A program made the position numbers and the translations under genes. From Pseudomonas sp. GM18 (GTDB lineage Bacteria > Pseudomonadota > Gammaproteobacteria > Pseudomonadales > Pseudomonadaceae): a stretch of 64,000 nucleotides of DNA. Positions 1-10,832 of this stretch are shown in pieces. The notes beneath the pieces are model-generated. The model had not been told where the DNA came from. It saw nothing but the letters and a program-made list of their open reading frames with translations, and searched no databases. The stretch covers positions 62,001 through 126,000 of the forward strand of contig NZ_AKJT01000031.1 of assembly GCF_000282195.1 (NCBI RefSeq), read 5' to 3'. The stretch's first letter is position 1. Each line of letters begins with the position of its first letter.

Positions 1-732
1 GGCGGCCACGGCATGACCCCGCTCGGCCGTCTGAAAGCGGTGACCTTCAGCGCCGGCATCTTCGTGGTCGGCCTGGTGGCGTTCGGTTTCGTCTTCAAAT
101 CGGTGTACGGCATGTACTTCGTCAGCCACGCCCAGGCCGGTCTGGTCAGCGTGCAGGGCATGAACATCACCATGCCGCGCGACGGCACCGTGCAGAGCCT
201 GGTGAAAGCCGACGGCGTTGCCGCCAAAGGCGCACCGCTGGCGACCTTCAGCACCAGCATGCTCGACGTGCTCAAGGGCCATCTGGACGAAAACCAACTG
301 CAACCGTCCAAGGTTGAAGAACTCTTCGGCAAGCAAATGACTGGCACCCTGACCTCCCCGTGCGATTGCACCGTGGCCCAGCAACTGGTGGCTAACGGTC
401 AATACGCCAACAAAGGTGACGTGATCTTCCAACTGGTGCCGCGCAATACCGAAGCCAACGTTGAAGCACGCTTCTCTTATCGCCAGTTCGGCGACGTGCG
501 TCCAGGCACTTCGGTCAGCTTCCAGATCGCCGGTGAAGACCAGACCCGTACCGGCAAGATCGTCAGCAGCACCAGCCTGAAAAGCGAAGACCTGTCGTCC
601 GACATCCGCGTGCAGATCAAACCTGACGAGCCGCTGGACAGCGCACTCGCCGGTCGCCCGGTGGAAGTGAACAGCACCCGTGGCCCGAACCTGAACTGGC
701 TGATCAACAAAGCCATGGCCGCCGGTCTTTAA
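1..732 (+). CDS. alg44: Alginate polymerase co-subunit Alg44, C-terminal part (partial)
   Basis: Alg44 is the inner-membrane c-di-GMP receptor subunit that works with Alg8 to polymerise mannuronate and passes the polymer into the periplasm. The frame is open at base 1, so the N-terminal cytoplasmic PilZ domain lies outside the window. What remains is about 243 residues: one membrane helix (roughly residues 14-40 of the visible part), then a periplasmic HlyD-like barrel-sandwich region whose two lipoyl-like halves are recognisable around MPRDGTV and TSPCDCTV. The stop lies 9 bases before algK. Position as the first of ten collinear alg genes and the membrane-fusion-like fold support the call. 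The start cannot be judged. Confidence 0.93.
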   Translation, partial: GGHGMTPLGRLKAVTFSAGIFVVGLVAFGFVFKSVYGMYFVSHAQAGLVSVQGMNITMPRDGTVQSLVKADGVAAKGAPLATFSTSMLDVLKGHLDENQLQPSKVEELFGKQMTGTLTSPCDCTVAQQLVANGQYANKGDVIFQLVPRNTEANVEARFSYRQFGDVRPGTSVSFQIAGEDQTRTGKIVSSTSLKSEDLSSDIRVQIKPDEPLDSALAGRPVEVNSTRGPNLNWLINKAMAAGL

Positions 733-741
733 ACAGAGGAC

Positions 742-2166
742 ATGCCCGTGACGACTCCACAAATCCTCAGAACACCGCGCACCCACATAGGATCATTGTG
801 TGCAGTTGCACTGGCCGTGAGCCTGGCCGGTTGCGCCGGCCTGCCCGACCAGCGTCTGGCCAATGAAGCCCTCAAGCGCGGCGATACCACGCTGGCAGCG
901 CAGAACTATCAGCAACTGGCCGACCTGGGTTACAGCGAAGCCCAGGTTGGGCTGGCCGACATTCAGGTCGACAGCCGCGACCCGGCGCAGATCAAAAAGG
1001 CCGAGGCGACTTACCGCGCCGCGGCCAGCGTCTCGCCGCGGGCTCAGGCTCGCCTGGGTCGTCTGCTGGTGGCCAAACCTGGCGCCACTGAAGCCGAACA
1101 CCATGAAGCCGAAGCACTGTTGAAGAAAGCCGCGACCAATGGCGAAGGCAACACCCTGATCCCGCTGGCGATGCTGTACCTGCAATTCCCGCACAGTTTC
1201 CCCAACGTCAACGCACAGCAGCAGATCAGCCAATGGCGCGCCGAAGGCAAACCGGAAGCAGGTCTGGCCCAGGTGCTGCTCTATCGCACCCAAGACACTT
1301 ACGACCAACACCTGAATGACGTGGAAAAGATCTGCAAAGCGGCGTTGAACACCACCGACATCTGCTACGTCGAACTGGCCACGGTCTATCAGAAACGCGG
1401 CCAGCCCGAACAACAGGCCGAGTTGATCAAGCAGATGCAGGCCGCTCACAGTCGTGGCGCCGTCTCCGCACAACGGGTCGACAGCGTGGCCCGCGTATTG
1501 GGCGATGCGAGCCTGGGCAAGACCGACGAAAAAACCGCTCAGTCGCTGCTCGAAGGCATCGCCCCCGGCTACCCGGCGTCCTGGGTCAGCCTGGCGCAAT
1601 TGCTCTACGACTTCCCTGAACTGGGCGACGTCGACACGATGATGAAGTACCTGGACAACGGCCGAGCCGCCGACCAGCCGCGCGCCGAACTGTTGCTGGG
1701 CAAGCTCTACTACGAAGGCAAAATGGTGCCGGCCGACGCCAAGGTCGCCGAAGAGCACTTCCAGAAAGCTGTCGGCCGGGAAGTTGCCGCCGATTACTAC
1801 CTCGGCCAGATTTACCGTCGTGGTTACCTGGGCAAGGTCTATCCGCAGAAAGCCCTGGATCACCTGCTGACCGCTGCGCGCAACGGCCAGAACAGCGCCG
1901 ACTTCGCCATCGCCCAACTGTTCTCCCAAGGCAAGGGCACCCGGCCCGACCCGGTCAACGCTTACGTCTTCAGCCAATTGGCCAAGGCTCAAGACACCCC
2001 GCAAGCCAATGAGCTTGCGCAAACACTCGAAGCGCAACTGCCGCCTGAGCGGCTGGCCGAGGCCCAACGCCTGCTCAAACAAGAGCAAGCCATTCGTAGC
2101 ACCGTGAGTCCGGACACGCTGGAACTGCACGCCCTGCAAGAAGAAGACGGCGAGGAATCCCTATGA
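742..2166 (+). CDS. algK: Alginate biosynthesis TPR lipoprotein AlgK
   Basis: AlgK is the outer-membrane lipoprotein that helps localise the AlgE porin and scaffolds the periplasmic alginate secretion complex. The 474-residue product begins with a lipoprotein signal whose lipobox LAGC places the lipidated cysteine at residue 31. The mature part consists of tandem Sel1/TPR-like helical repeats (for example the [15 protein letters not shown] and [13 protein letters not shown] units). The length matches the family. The ATG follows an AGAGGA ribosome site 9 bases after alg44. Its end overlaps the algE start by 4 bases (ATGA), which indicates translational coupling. Confidence 0.96.
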   Translation: MPVTTPQILRTPRTHIGSLCAVALAVSLAGCAGLPDQRLANEALKRGDTTLAAQNYQQLADLGYSEAQVGLADIQVDSRDPAQIKKAEATYRAAASVSPRAQARLGRLLVAKPGATEAEHHEAEALLKKAATNGEGNTLIPLAMLYLQFPHSFPNVNAQQQISQWRAEGKPEAGLAQVLLYRTQDTYDQHLNDVEKICKAALNTTDICYVELATVYQKRGQPEQQAELIKQMQAAHSRGAVSAQRVDSVARVLGDASLGKTDEKTAQSLLEGIAPGYPASWVSLAQLLYDFPELGDVDTMMKYLDNGRAADQPRAELLLGKLYYEGKMVPADAKVAEEHFQKAVGREVAADYYLGQIYRRGYLGKVYPQKALDHLLTAARNGQNSADFAIAQLFSQGKGTRPDPVNAYVFSQLAKAQDTPQANELAQTLEAQLPPERLAEAQRLLKQEQAIRSTVSPDTLELHALQEEDGEESL

Positions 2167-3650
2167 AGCTCAATCCATTCGTGCAGGCCGGTATTGGCCT
2201 GACATTCGCCCTGCTGTGGTCGTGCCCGACCCTGGCGGCCCTGACCGAAGACAAGAACTTCGGTCTCGAAGTCAAAGTTACCGGCCAGTCCGAAGACGAC
2301 CGTGACCTGGGCACCGCCGGTGGCGGCGACGTTAACGGCGTTGGCCTCGACCTGCGCCCATGGGTCTACGGTGAAAGCGGCGCGTGGAGCGCCTACGCCA
2401 TGGGTCAGGCCGTGACGTCCACCGACATCATCGAAACCGACACCCTGCAACAGTCCGACAACAGCGGCACCCAGACCACCGACAGCGGTGATCGCAAGAC
2501 CAAGAAAAACTACCTGGCGATGCGCGAGTTCTGGGTCGGTTACAGCGGCCTCACGCCCTACCCTGGCGAGATCCTCAAGTTCGGTCGCCAACGCCTGCGC
2601 AACGACGACGGCCAATGGCGCGACACCAACATCGAAGCCCTGAACTGGACCTTCGACACCACCCTGTTGCGCGCCAACGTCGGTATCGCCGAACGCTTCA
2701 GCGAATACCGCACCGACCTGAAAGAACTGGCGCCCAAAGACAAGGATCGCCTGCACGCCTACGCCGATGCGGCGTATCAGTGGACACCAGGTAACTGGGT
2801 CGGCATTCGCGGCCATCACACCCACGATAACGGCAAGCTCGACTATCCGGAGCCAGGCGTGGCCGGCGATACCCTGGACAAGAAACAGAACGGCGACATC
2901 AGCTGGCTCGGCCTCACCGCCGACAGCGATGCCTACAACTGGCGCAATACCAACACCGTCAATTACTGGGGCAGCATCACCGGCATGAGCGGCGACCGTG
3001 ACACGGTCAACCCGCTGAATGCCGACGGCACTCGCCCGGCAGAAGCCAAGCGTGGTGAAGACCTGAACGGCTGGGCTACCGACGTGGGTGTTCGTCTGCG
3101 TCTCGATCCGCAGTGGCAAGTCGGTGCAGCCTATGCCCGCGCCAGCGCCGAGTACGAACAGAACGGCCTGGAAAGCAACCGCTCGAATTACACCGGTACC
3201 CGCTCGCGGGTTCACCGTTTCGGCGAAGCCTTCCGTGGCGAAATGAACAACATGCAGACCGCCACGCTGTTCGGCTCCTGGATGCTCAACGACGAATACG
3301 ACGCCAGCCTGATCTACCACAAATTCTGGCGCGTCGATGGCAACAAGCCGGTGGGCAGCAACGGCATCAACGCCGTTGAAAACAACACCGACGACGCGAC
3401 CGGCGCGATCCTCTCCAGCACCTCCCTGCCGCTGGAAGATGGCAACAAGGACCTCGGTCAGGAAATGGACCTGGTGGTCACCAAGTACTTCAAGCAAGGC
3501 CTGTTGCCGGCGGCGTTGAGCCAGTCGATCGATGAGCCTTCGGCCCTGGTGCGGTTCCGTGGCGGTGTGTTCAAGCCCGGCGATGCCTATGGCAAAGAAG
3601 TCGACTCGTACATGCACCGTGCGTTTATCGACGTGATCTGGCGCTTCTGA
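2163..3650 (+). CDS. algE: Alginate export porin AlgE
   Basis: AlgE is the outer-membrane beta-barrel through which alginate leaves the cell. The 495-residue protein has a Sec signal peptide (about residues 1-26, ending near PTLAA). It is followed by alternating amphipathic strands rich in Tyr, Trp, Asp and Arg, typical of the 18-stranded anionic-polymer porin with its basic pore lining. It ends in a C-terminal aromatic residue (WRF), the usual barrel-assembly signal. The length is close to the known AlgE of about 490 residues. The start overlaps algK by 4 bases and the stop TGA overlaps the first possible algG ATG, so the three genes are tightly coupled. Confidence 0.96.
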   Translation: MKLNPFVQAGIGLTFALLWSCPTLAALTEDKNFGLEVKVTGQSEDDRDLGTAGGGDVNGVGLDLRPWVYGESGAWSAYAMGQAVTSTDIIETDTLQQSDNSGTQTTDSGDRKTKKNYLAMREFWVGYSGLTPYPGEILKFGRQRLRNDDGQWRDTNIEALNWTFDTTLLRANVGIAERFSEYRTDLKELAPKDKDRLHAYADAAYQWTPGNWVGIRGHHTHDNGKLDYPEPGVAGDTLDKKQNGDISWLGLTADSDAYNWRNTNTVNYWGSITGMSGDRDTVNPLNADGTRPAEAKRGEDLNGWATDVGVRLRLDPQWQVGAAYARASAEYEQNGLESNRSNYTGTRSRVHRFGEAFRGEMNNMQTATLFGSWMLNDEYDASLIYHKFWRVDGNKPVGSNGINAVENNTDDATGAILSSTSLPLEDGNKDLGQEMDLVVTKYFKQGLLPAALSQSIDEPSALVRFRGGVFKPGDAYGKEVDSYMHRAFIDVIWRF

Positions 3651-3676
3651 TGCAAACCGCGAAGGGAGTGCCCGAC

Positions 3677-5266
3677 ATGAACAGCGCCAAGAAAGGCTCG
3701 ATCAGCCTGCTGGCCGGCGCGCTGCTGCTGGCCAGCGCAGCCGCCTTCGCCACTGTCGAACCGGTTCAGCCTGTGCGACAGGGCAAACCGACGACCATGG
3801 CCAAGGGACTGCAACAGGCCAAGACCTACACCGTCAGCAGCGCGCCCACCGCGCCGCTGGACCTGGCCGCGCCGAAACTGCCGGACACTTCTGGCTACAC
3901 CGCCGAGGCCATTGCCGCGAAAGTCGTGCGCACCAAACCCGGCAAGATCAGCGTGCGCCGGATGATGCAGGAAGACGCCCTGAAGGACTTCATCGGCGGC
4001 GACAACAAGATGGCCGAGTGGGTGGTGCGTCAGCACGGCATCCCGCAGGCGATCTTCGTCGACGACGGCTACATGAACCTCAAGGACCTGACCAAGAAGC
4101 TGCCCACGCAGTACCTCAGCGAAACTTCACCGGGTGTGTTCCTGGCGAAGTTGCCGATCGTGGTGGGCAGACACGGTATTTTGGAAATCGACAAACAGAC
4201 CCAGGAATTGCGCCTGTCCCAGGAGGCCGGTTCGTTCCTGGTCAACGACGGTCAGCTGTTTGTGCGTGATACCAAAATCACCGGCTGGAGCGAGAAGGCC
4301 AACGGCCCGGCGGCCTTCACGTCGCCCAAGGAGTTCCGTCCGTTCCTGCTGTCCTGGGGCGGCACCGAGACCTACATCGCCAACAGCAAGATCGCCAGTT
4401 TCGGTTACGCCAACAGTAAGTCTTACGGCGTGAGTATTTCCCAGTACACGCCGAACATGGCCAAGGTGCTCAAGCGCCCTGAACCGACCGGCTGGATCGT
4501 CGGCTCCGAGTTCTCGGACATGTGGTACGGCTTCTACTGCTACGAAACCCGCGACTTCGTGGTCAAGGGCAACACCTACAAAGACAACATCGTCTACGGC
4601 ATCGACCCCCATGACCGTTCCCACGGTCTGATCATCGCCGACAACACGGTTTACGGAACCAAGAAGAAGCACGGGATCATTATTTCCCGTGAGGTCAACG
4701 ACAGCTTCATCTTCAACAACCGCAGCTACGACAACCACCTGTCGGGCCTGGTGATCGACCGTAACAGCGTGAACAACCTGATCGCCTACAACGAGATCTA
4801 CAAGAACCACACCGACGGCATCACCCTCTACGAGAGTGCCGACAACCTGCTGTGGGGCAACAAGGTGATCAGCAACCGGCGCCACGGCATCCGTATTCGT
4901 AACAGCGTGAACATTCGCCTGTACGAAAACGTCTCGATGGCCAACGGCCTGACCGGTGTCTACGGGCACATCAAAGACCTGACCAACACCGACCGGGACA
5001 TCAAGCTCGACCCGTTCGATGCCGAAGTGTCGCTGATCGTGGTCGGCGGTGAACTGGCCGCCAACGGCAGCGGACCGCTGTCGATCGACTCGCCGCTGAG
5101 CGTGGAGTTGTATCGCGTGTCGATGCTCGCGCCGACCAAAACCAGCGGCATCAGCTTCTCGGGGATTCTCGGTGAGCGCCAGGATGAAATTCTCGACCTG
5201 CTGGTGCGCCAGCAGAAAGCCGTGCTGATCGACCCTGTCGAACGCCAGACCGAAATGCGGGACTGA
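3677..5266 (+). CDS. algG: Mannuronan C5-epimerase AlgG
   Basis: AlgG converts D-mannuronate to L-guluronate residues in the growing alginate chain in the periplasm. From the ATG at 3677 the protein has 529 residues with a clean signal peptide (LLAGALLLASAAAFA). A right-handed parallel beta-helix made of PbH1-type repeats (NNRSYDNHLSGL, YNEIYKNHTDGI) fills the second half. The catalytic DPHD motif is at residues 310-313, with His312 the expected base. An earlier ATG at 3650 overlaps the algE stop, but 3677 has a GGGAG ribosome site at good spacing and gives the better signal peptide, so it is preferred. Confidence 0.95.
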   Translation: MNSAKKGSISLLAGALLLASAAAFATVEPVQPVRQGKPTTMAKGLQQAKTYTVSSAPTAPLDLAAPKLPDTSGYTAEAIAAKVVRTKPGKISVRRMMQEDALKDFIGGDNKMAEWVVRQHGIPQAIFVDDGYMNLKDLTKKLPTQYLSETSPGVFLAKLPIVVGRHGILEIDKQTQELRLSQEAGSFLVNDGQLFVRDTKITGWSEKANGPAAFTSPKEFRPFLLSWGGTETYIANSKIASFGYANSKSYGVSISQYTPNMAKVLKRPEPTGWIVGSEFSDMWYGFYCYETRDFVVKGNTYKDNIVYGIDPHDRSHGLIIADNTVYGTKKKHGIIISREVNDSFIFNNRSYDNHLSGLVIDRNSVNNLIAYNEIYKNHTDGITLYESADNLLWGNKVISNRRHGIRIRNSVNIRLYENVSMANGLTGVYGHIKDLTNTDRDIKLDPFDAEVSLIVVGGELAANGSGPLSIDSPLSVELYRVSMLAPTKTSGISFSGILGERQDEILDLLVRQQKAVLIDPVERQTEMRD

Positions 5267-5276
5267 GGATAATTTT

Positions 5277-6728
5277 ATGCACCCACACTTGATCAAATTA
5301 CTCAGCCTGTCGGCCCTGACCGCGGGCATTCTCGCGGCCAGCACTGGCGTGCGCGCCGAAGATGCCAAAGCCCCCAGCTTCAGCGCCGAGCCGTGCTGCA
5401 GCCTGTGCCCGGCAGCCCACGACCCGAAGAACTACACCACGCGCTATCAGCAGAACTTCACCACGCTGGTGCAGGCCCAGGGCGACTGGCTGTTCCGTAC
5501 ACAAGAAGACTTGCGCACCGAATTCGACACCACGCCCGCCGGCTACAAACGCATGAAGCAGCTGCACGATGCGTTCAAGAGCAAAGGCGTGGAACTGGTC
5601 ATCGTTTATCAGCCGACCCGTGGCCTGGTGAACCGCAACAAGCTGAACCCGGAAGAAAAAGCCAAATACGATTTCGACAAGGCGCTGACCAACTATAAAA
5701 CCATGCTCGGGCGTTTCGCGCAGATGGGCTACGTGGTCCCGGACCTGTCGCCGCTGACCAACGAATCGCTGCCCGACACCCTGCCGGCCCACGATTTCTA
5801 TTTCCGCGGTGACCAACACTGGACCCCGTATGGCGCCCAGCGCACCGCGAAGATCGTCGCAGAGAAGGTCAAGAAAATGCCGGCCTTCGCCGACATTCCC
5901 AAGCGTGAATTCGAGACCCATAAGTCGGGTCGCATGGGCAAGACCGGAACGTTGCACAACATGGCCGGTCAACTCTGTGGCACCAGCTACGCGATCCAGT
6001 ACATGGATCAGTTCACCACCGAGCCCAAGGGCGAAGCGGCGGATGGCGATCTGTTCGGTGAATCCGGCAACCCGCAAATCACCCTGGTCGGCACCAGCCA
6101 CAGTGGCAAGAACTACAACTTCGCCGGTTTCCTCGAAGAGGCCATCGGCGCCGACATCCTCAACGTGGCATTCCCCGGCGGTGGCCTGGAAGGTTCGATG
6201 CTGCAGTACTTGGGCAGCGAAGAGTTCCAGACCAAGCCACCGAAGATTCTCATCTGGGAATTCTCGCCGCTTTATCGCCTCGATCAGGAAACCATCTACC
6301 GCCAGATGATGGCGCTGCTCGACAACGGTTGCGAAGGCAAGGATGCACAGATGAGTGGCAGCGCCACGCTGAAGCCGGGCAAAAACGAATTGATGGTCAA
6401 CAGCAAGAACCTGGACCTGCGCAACAGCGATCACCAGGTCGACATCCGCTTCGCCGATACGTCGGTGAAAACCTTGCATGCCACCCTCTGGTACATGAAT
6501 GGGCGTCATGAGGACATCAAGATCGACAAGCCGGAAACCTCCGAGACCGACGGGCGTTTCGCTTTCGAGTTGCGCACGGACGAAGACTGGGCCTCGCAGA
6601 ATCTGCTGGCCGTTGAAGTCCAGGGGCCTGAAACACCAGGCGCCGCGCCGCAGAAAGTCGAAGCGAAAATCTGCAAACGCAACGTGTTCTCCGGCACCGG
6701 GCAGCGTACTGCTCAAGCCGGGCAATGA
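5277..6728 (+). CDS. algX: Alginate O-acetyltransferase AlgX
   Basis: AlgX is the periplasmic enzyme that places acetyl groups on mannuronate and is also part of the secretion complex. The 483-residue precursor has a signal peptide, an SGNH/GDSL-like N-terminal domain and a C-terminal carbohydrate-binding module. The catalytic triad is visible as Asp179 and His181 in RGDQHW and Ser274 in GTSHSG. All three are shifted by five residues from the published P. aeruginosa positions, consistent with a slightly longer signal peptide. The start follows GAGGAT, 10 bases after algG. The end overlaps the first possible algL start by 4 bases. Confidence 0.96.
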   Translation: MHPHLIKLLSLSALTAGILAASTGVRAEDAKAPSFSAEPCCSLCPAAHDPKNYTTRYQQNFTTLVQAQGDWLFRTQEDLRTEFDTTPAGYKRMKQLHDAFKSKGVELVIVYQPTRGLVNRNKLNPEEKAKYDFDKALTNYKTMLGRFAQMGYVVPDLSPLTNESLPDTLPAHDFYFRGDQHWTPYGAQRTAKIVAEKVKKMPAFADIPKREFETHKSGRMGKTGTLHNMAGQLCGTSYAIQYMDQFTTEPKGEAADGDLFGESGNPQITLVGTSHSGKNYNFAGFLEEAIGADILNVAFPGGGLEGSMLQYLGSEEFQTKPPKILIWEFSPLYRLDQETIYRQMMALLDNGCEGKDAQMSGSATLKPGKNELMVNSKNLDLRNSDHQVDIRFADTSVKTLHATLWYMNGRHEDIKIDKPETSETDGRFAFELRTDEDWASQNLLAVEVQGPETPGAAPQKVEAKICKRNVFSGTGQRTAQAGQ

Positions 6729-6739
6729 GGCTACCTCTT

Positions 6740-7873
6740 ATGAACTGCATGCAAACTTGCACTTTGAAAAAGTTACTCGCGCCCTCTCTGCTGGCTCTGG
6801 CGATGTTCGCCGGCGCCACCCAGGCCGCCGCGCCACTGCGCCCGCCCCAGGGTTACTTCGCACCTGTGGATAAATTCAAGACCGGCGACAAGAGCGAAGG
6901 CTGCGATGCAATGCCGACGCCCTACACCGGCGCCCTGCAGTTTCGCAGCAAATACGAAGGCTCCGACAAGTCCCGTTCGACCCTGAACGAGGAATCGGAA
7001 AAAGCCTTCCGCGACACCACCGCCGACATCACCAAGATCGAGCGCGGCACCAGCAAGCGAGTGATGCAGTTCATGCGTGACGGTCGCCCGGAACAACTGG
7101 AATGCACCCTCGACTGGTTGACCGCCTGGGCCAAGGCCGACGCGTTGATGTCCAGGGACTTCAACCACACTGGCAAGTCCATGCGCAAATGGGCCTTGGG
7201 CAGCATGGCTTCGTCCTATATCCGCCTGAAATTCTCTGACTCGCACCCACTGGCCACCCACCAGGAAGAGGCGCAAGTGATTGAGGCCTGGTTCAGCAAA
7301 ATGGCCGATCAGGTGGTCAGCGATTGGGACAACCTACCGCTCGAACAGACCAACAACCACTCGTATTGGGCGGCCTGGTCGGTGATGGCCACGTCGGTCG
7401 CCACCAACCGCCGCGACCTGTTCGACTGGGCCGTGAAGGAATTCAAGGTCGGCGCCAATCAGGTCGATGCCCAAGGCTTCCTGCCTAACGAACTCAAACG
7501 CCAGCAACGCGCCCTCGCCTACCACAACTACGCCCTGCCGCCGCTGGCGATGATCGCCAGTTTCGCCCAGGCCAACGGTGTTGATTTGCGTCAGGAAAAC
7601 AACGGCGCCTTGAAACGCCTGGGTGATCGTGTGCTCGCCGGGGTGAAAGACCCGGATCAATTCGAGCAGAAAAACGGCAAGGATCAGGACATGACCGATC
7701 TCAAGATCGACTCGAAATTCGCCTGGCTCGAACCGTTCTGCTCGCTCTACACCTGTGCGCCGGATGTGCTGGAACGCAAGCACAAGATGCAACCGTTCAA
7801 GTCTTTCCGCCTCGGCGGGGATTTGACCAAGGTCTACGACCCGGCCAACGAAAAGGGCAACAAAGGTTCTTAG
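6740..7873 (+). CDS. algL: Periplasmic alginate lyase AlgL
   Basis: AlgL is a poly(beta-D-mannuronate) lyase that clears misrouted alginate from the periplasm. From 6740 the protein has 377 residues with a signal peptide ending near TQAAA. It shows the PL5-family NNHSYW motif with the catalytic His207 and Tyr209 nearby, and the WLEPF segment near the C-terminus. ATG codons at 6725 and 6749 are also possible. The one at 6740 has the TGAGG ribosome site (6727-6731) at about 8 bases, so it is chosen. A 191-base gap with REP hairpins separates it from algI. Confidence 0.93.
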   Translation: MNCMQTCTLKKLLAPSLLALAMFAGATQAAAPLRPPQGYFAPVDKFKTGDKSEGCDAMPTPYTGALQFRSKYEGSDKSRSTLNEESEKAFRDTTADITKIERGTSKRVMQFMRDGRPEQLECTLDWLTAWAKADALMSRDFNHTGKSMRKWALGSMASSYIRLKFSDSHPLATHQEEAQVIEAWFSKMADQVVSDWDNLPLEQTNNHSYWAAWSVMATSVATNRRDLFDWAVKEFKVGANQVDAQGFLPNELKRQQRALAYHNYALPPLAMIASFAQANGVDLRQENNGALKRLGDRVLAGVKDPDQFEQKNGKDQDMTDLKIDSKFAWLEPFCSLYTCAPDVLERKHKMQPFKSFRLGGDLTKVYDPANEKGNKGS

Positions 7874-7877
7874 GGTT

Positions 7878-7990
7878 GATCGTTCCCACGCTCCGCGTGG
7901 GAATGCAGCCCGTGACGCTCCGCGTCACATGCCGAAGCGGACGCAGAGCGTCCAGTGAGGCATTCCCACGCAGAGCGTGGGAATGATCGT
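7878..7990. repeat. Composite inverted REP element inside the alginate operon
   Basis: Four consecutive hairpins lie between algL and algI: 7881-7905 (TTCCCACGC/GCGTGGGAA), 7911-7931 (GTGACGC/GCGTCAC), 7939-7953 (GGACGC/GCGTCC) and 7961-7985 (TTCCCACGC/GCGTGGGAA). The first and last are inverted copies of one another, so the whole 113-base element is an imperfect palindrome. This is the arrangement of paired REP sequences (REPINs) mobilised by RAYT transposases in Pseudomonas. In an operon it would form RNA stem-loops that could protect the upstream mRNA or dampen readthrough to algI-A. Confidence 0.8.
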
Positions 7991-8064
7991 AACTCTCCAG
8001 CTTTTCGTGGGGGGTTTGGGGGGGCTTTGGCCCTTGACTGTTGGTTAAACATGGAGAGATCGGG

Positions 8065-9630
8065 ATGGTATTTTCATCCAACGTGTTCCTGTTTCTGTTC
8101 TTGCCGATCTTTCTCGGCTTGTACTACTTGAGCGGGCAACGCTATCGCAACTTGCTGCTGCTGATCGCCAGCTACGTGTTCTACGCCTGGTGGCGTGTGG
8201 ACTTCCTTGCGCTGTTCGCAGCCGTCACGCTGTGGAACTACTGGATCGGCCTGAAAGTCGGCGCCGCCGGGGTCAAGACCAAACCGGCCCAGCGCTGGCT
8301 GCTGCTCGGCGTCGCGGTGGATCTGTGCATCCTGGGCTACTTCAAGTACGCCAACTTCGGCGTGGACAGCATCAACGCGATGATGACCTCGGTCGGTCTG
8401 TCGCCGTTCATCCTGACCCACGTGCTGTTGCCGATCGGGATCTCGTTCTACATCTTCGAGTCCATCAGCTACATCATCGACGTCTACCGCGGCGATACCC
8501 CGGCCACCCGCAACCTGATCGACTTTGCCGCGTTCGTGGCGATCTTCCCGCACTTGATCGCGGGCCCCGTGTTGCGTTTCCGCGACCTGGCCGACCAGTT
8601 CAACAACCGCACCCACACCCTCGACAAGTTCTCCGAAGGTGCCACGCGGTTCATGCAGGGCTTCATCAAGAAGGTGTTCATCGCCGACACCCTGGCGGTG
8701 GTCGCCGACCATTGCTTCGCCTTGCAGAACCCGACCACGGGCGACGCCTGGCTCGGCGCCCTGGCCTACACCGCGCAGCTGTACTTCGACTTCTCCGGCT
8801 ACAGCGACATGGCGATTGGCCTGGGCTTGATGATGGGTTTCCGCTTCATGGAAAACTTCAAACAGCCGTACATCAGCCAGTCGATCACCGAGTTCTGGCG
8901 TCGCTGGCACATCAGCCTCTCCACCTGGCTGCGTGACTACCTGTACATCACCCTCGGCGGTAACCGTAAAGGCACGCTGATGACCTATCGCAACCTGTTC
9001 CTGACCATGCTGCTCGGTGGTCTGTGGCACGGCGCGAACATCACCTACATCGTCTGGGGTGCGTGGCACGGCACGTGGCTGGCAATCGAAAAAGCCATCG
9101 GCCTGAACACTTCGCCGCGCAGCTTCAACCCGATCCGCTGGGTCCTGACGTTCCTGTTGGTGGTGATGGGCTGGGTGATCTTCCGTGCAGAGAACCTGCA
9201 CGTCGCCGGTCGCATGTACGGCGCGATGTTCAGCTTCGGCGAATGGTCGCTGTCGGAACTCAACCAGGCCAGCCTCACCGGTCTGCAAGTGGCAACCCTG
9301 GTGGTGGCTTACGTAACCCTGGCGTTCTTCGGCCTGCGTGATTTCTACACCAACCAGCCGCCAGTCAAGACCAAACCTGCGGTGAATACTGAAACCGACG
9401 GCCCGGCCGCGGCGACGCCTGGAATGATCAAAGCCGTACCGGGCGACAACCCGGCCAGCATCCACCAACCGGGCTACACCGTCGGCGTTGAAGCGACTGT
9501 GCAACCGGCCTACTGGACCGCCGACTGGTCCCGTTACGTGATGCGCGCCCTGGTACTGCTGCTGTTCATCGCCTCGATTCTCAAACTCTCGGCGCAAAGC
9601 TTCTCGCCGTTCCTTTACTTCCAGTTCTGA
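8065..9630 (+). CDS. algI: Membrane-bound O-acyltransferase AlgI
   Basis: AlgI is the MBOAT-family inner-membrane protein thought to move acetyl groups across the membrane for alginate acetylation. The 521-residue product is strongly hydrophobic with many membrane helices. It has the invariant MBOAT histidine in GLWHGAN at residue 322, the same number as the essential histidine in P. aeruginosa. A TTG at 8041 extends the frame, but the ATG at 8065 has a GGAGAG site just upstream and restores the family N-terminus MVFSSNVFLFLF. The C-terminal 130 residues carry a cytoplasmic linker rich in Pro, Lys and Ala. It is followed 11 bases later by algJ. Confidence 0.96.
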   Translation: MVFSSNVFLFLFLPIFLGLYYLSGQRYRNLLLLIASYVFYAWWRVDFLALFAAVTLWNYWIGLKVGAAGVKTKPAQRWLLLGVAVDLCILGYFKYANFGVDSINAMMTSVGLSPFILTHVLLPIGISFYIFESISYIIDVYRGDTPATRNLIDFAAFVAIFPHLIAGPVLRFRDLADQFNNRTHTLDKFSEGATRFMQGFIKKVFIADTLAVVADHCFALQNPTTGDAWLGALAYTAQLYFDFSGYSDMAIGLGLMMGFRFMENFKQPYISQSITEFWRRWHISLSTWLRDYLYITLGGNRKGTLMTYRNLFLTMLLGGLWHGANITYIVWGAWHGTWLAIEKAIGLNTSPRSFNPIRWVLTFLLVVMGWVIFRAENLHVAGRMYGAMFSFGEWSLSELNQASLTGLQVATLVVAYVTLAFFGLRDFYTNQPPVKTKPAVNTETDGPAAATPGMIKAVPGDNPASIHQPGYTVGVEATVQPAYWTADWSRYVMRALVLLLFIASILKLSAQSFSPFLYFQF

Positions 9631-9641
9631 GGGATCTGACC

Positions 9642-10817
9642 ATGACCCGCTCATTACGCATCTTCTACATCGCCCTGTTCCTGGTGACCTTGCTGGTCCT
9701 GGGCGTGTGGTCGGTACGCAGCTTCTTCGGCTTCAGTACCAACGCCGATGCCACCGTGCTCAACGGGCGCTGGACCAAAGCCGTCGAGACGCACTACGAC
9801 GACGAGTTTCCGATCAAGCGCCTGGGCACCAACCTTTGGGCCGCGCTGGATTTCAAACTGTTCAACGAAGGTCGCCCGGGCGTGGTGCTCGGTCGCGATC
9901 AGTGGCTCTACAGCGATGAAGAGTTCCACCCGATCGTCAACGAAGAGTTGAACCTGCAAGGCAACTACGCGCTGGTCGAAGGCGTGCGCCAGGAACTGAA
10001 AAAGCAAGGCGTGCAACTGGTGATGGCGATCGTGCCGGCCAAGACGCGTCTGTACCCGGAACACCTGGGTGAAGTGAAGCCGGCGAGTATCCACGCCAAT
10101 CTGTACAAGGACTTCCACGCTCGTGTGGCGGCCGACAAGATCCTCGCCCCTGACCTGCTCGGCCCGCTGCAACAAGCCAAGCACGACGGTCAGCAAGTGT
10201 TCCTGCGCACCGACACCCACTGGACCCCGGAAGGCGCGCAAGTCGCTGCCCAGACCCTGGCCAAAACCATTGCCGACAAGGCACCGCTGAGCGGCGAACC
10301 GCAAAACTTCGTCACTGAACCGGCGGAGAAGGTGACGCACAAGGGTGACCTGCGGTTGTTCCTGCCGCTGGACCCGCTGTTCGAAAACCTGATGCCGGCG
10401 CCAGAACCTTTGCAGAAGCGCAACACCGTGGCGGCCCAGGACCAGCCTGCCGGCGATGACGCGTTGTTCGCCAACACTGAAGTGCCGGTGGCCCTGATCG
10501 GCACCAGCTACAGCGCCAACCCGAACTGGAACTTCGTCGGCGCGCTGAAAGAAGCGTTGCACAGCGACGTGGTCAGTTACGCCGAAGACGGCCACGGCCC
10601 GATTCTGCCGATGCTCAGCTACCTGAAAAGCGATGCCTTCAAGAACAGCCCGCCACAAGTGCTGATCTGGGAGTTCCCTGAACGATATCTGCCTGTGAAC
10701 AACGAAATCGGTGACGCCGACCCGCAGTGGGTCGCAGAGCTTAAACAAGCCGGCGCGCGCCAACAAAACGTAGCTGTAAACACTAAATCCGAGACGCCCG
10801 ACCGGGCGCAAAACTGA
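9642..10817 (+). CDS. algJ: Alginate O-acetylation protein AlgJ
   Basis: AlgJ is an AlgX-like SGNH acetylesterase or transferase, anchored to the periplasmic face by an uncleaved N-terminal helix (about residues 7-28), and works with AlgI and AlgF. The 391-residue length equals the known family member. The catalytic triad is seen as Asp191 and His193 in DTHW and Ser289 in GTSYS. The fold and motif spacing parallel those of AlgX upstream, showing that the operon encodes two related enzymes for acetate handling. The final codons are followed by AAAGAGAGG, which serves algF. Confidence 0.95.
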   Translation: MTRSLRIFYIALFLVTLLVLGVWSVRSFFGFSTNADATVLNGRWTKAVETHYDDEFPIKRLGTNLWAALDFKLFNEGRPGVVLGRDQWLYSDEEFHPIVNEELNLQGNYALVEGVRQELKKQGVQLVMAIVPAKTRLYPEHLGEVKPASIHANLYKDFHARVAADKILAPDLLGPLQQAKHDGQQVFLRTDTHWTPEGAQVAAQTLAKTIADKAPLSGEPQNFVTEPAEKVTHKGDLRLFLPLDPLFENLMPAPEPLQKRNTVAAQDQPAGDDALFANTEVPVALIGTSYSANPNWNFVGALKEALHSDVVSYAEDGHGPILPMLSYLKSDAFKNSPPQVLIWEFPERYLPVNNEIGDADPQWVAELKQAGARQQNVAVNTKSETPDRAQN

Positions 10818-10832
10818 AAGAGAGGTACTTCC

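Noticed and set aside
1989..3617. 542-codon open frame on the minus strand
   Set aside because: Antisense shadow of algK/algE; low-complexity Gly/Val/Ala composition and no supporting ribosome site.
7878..7990. CRISPR-like array suspected from repeated short palindromes
   Set aside because: The repeats are inverted hairpins without equal-length spacers; they fit REP sequences.
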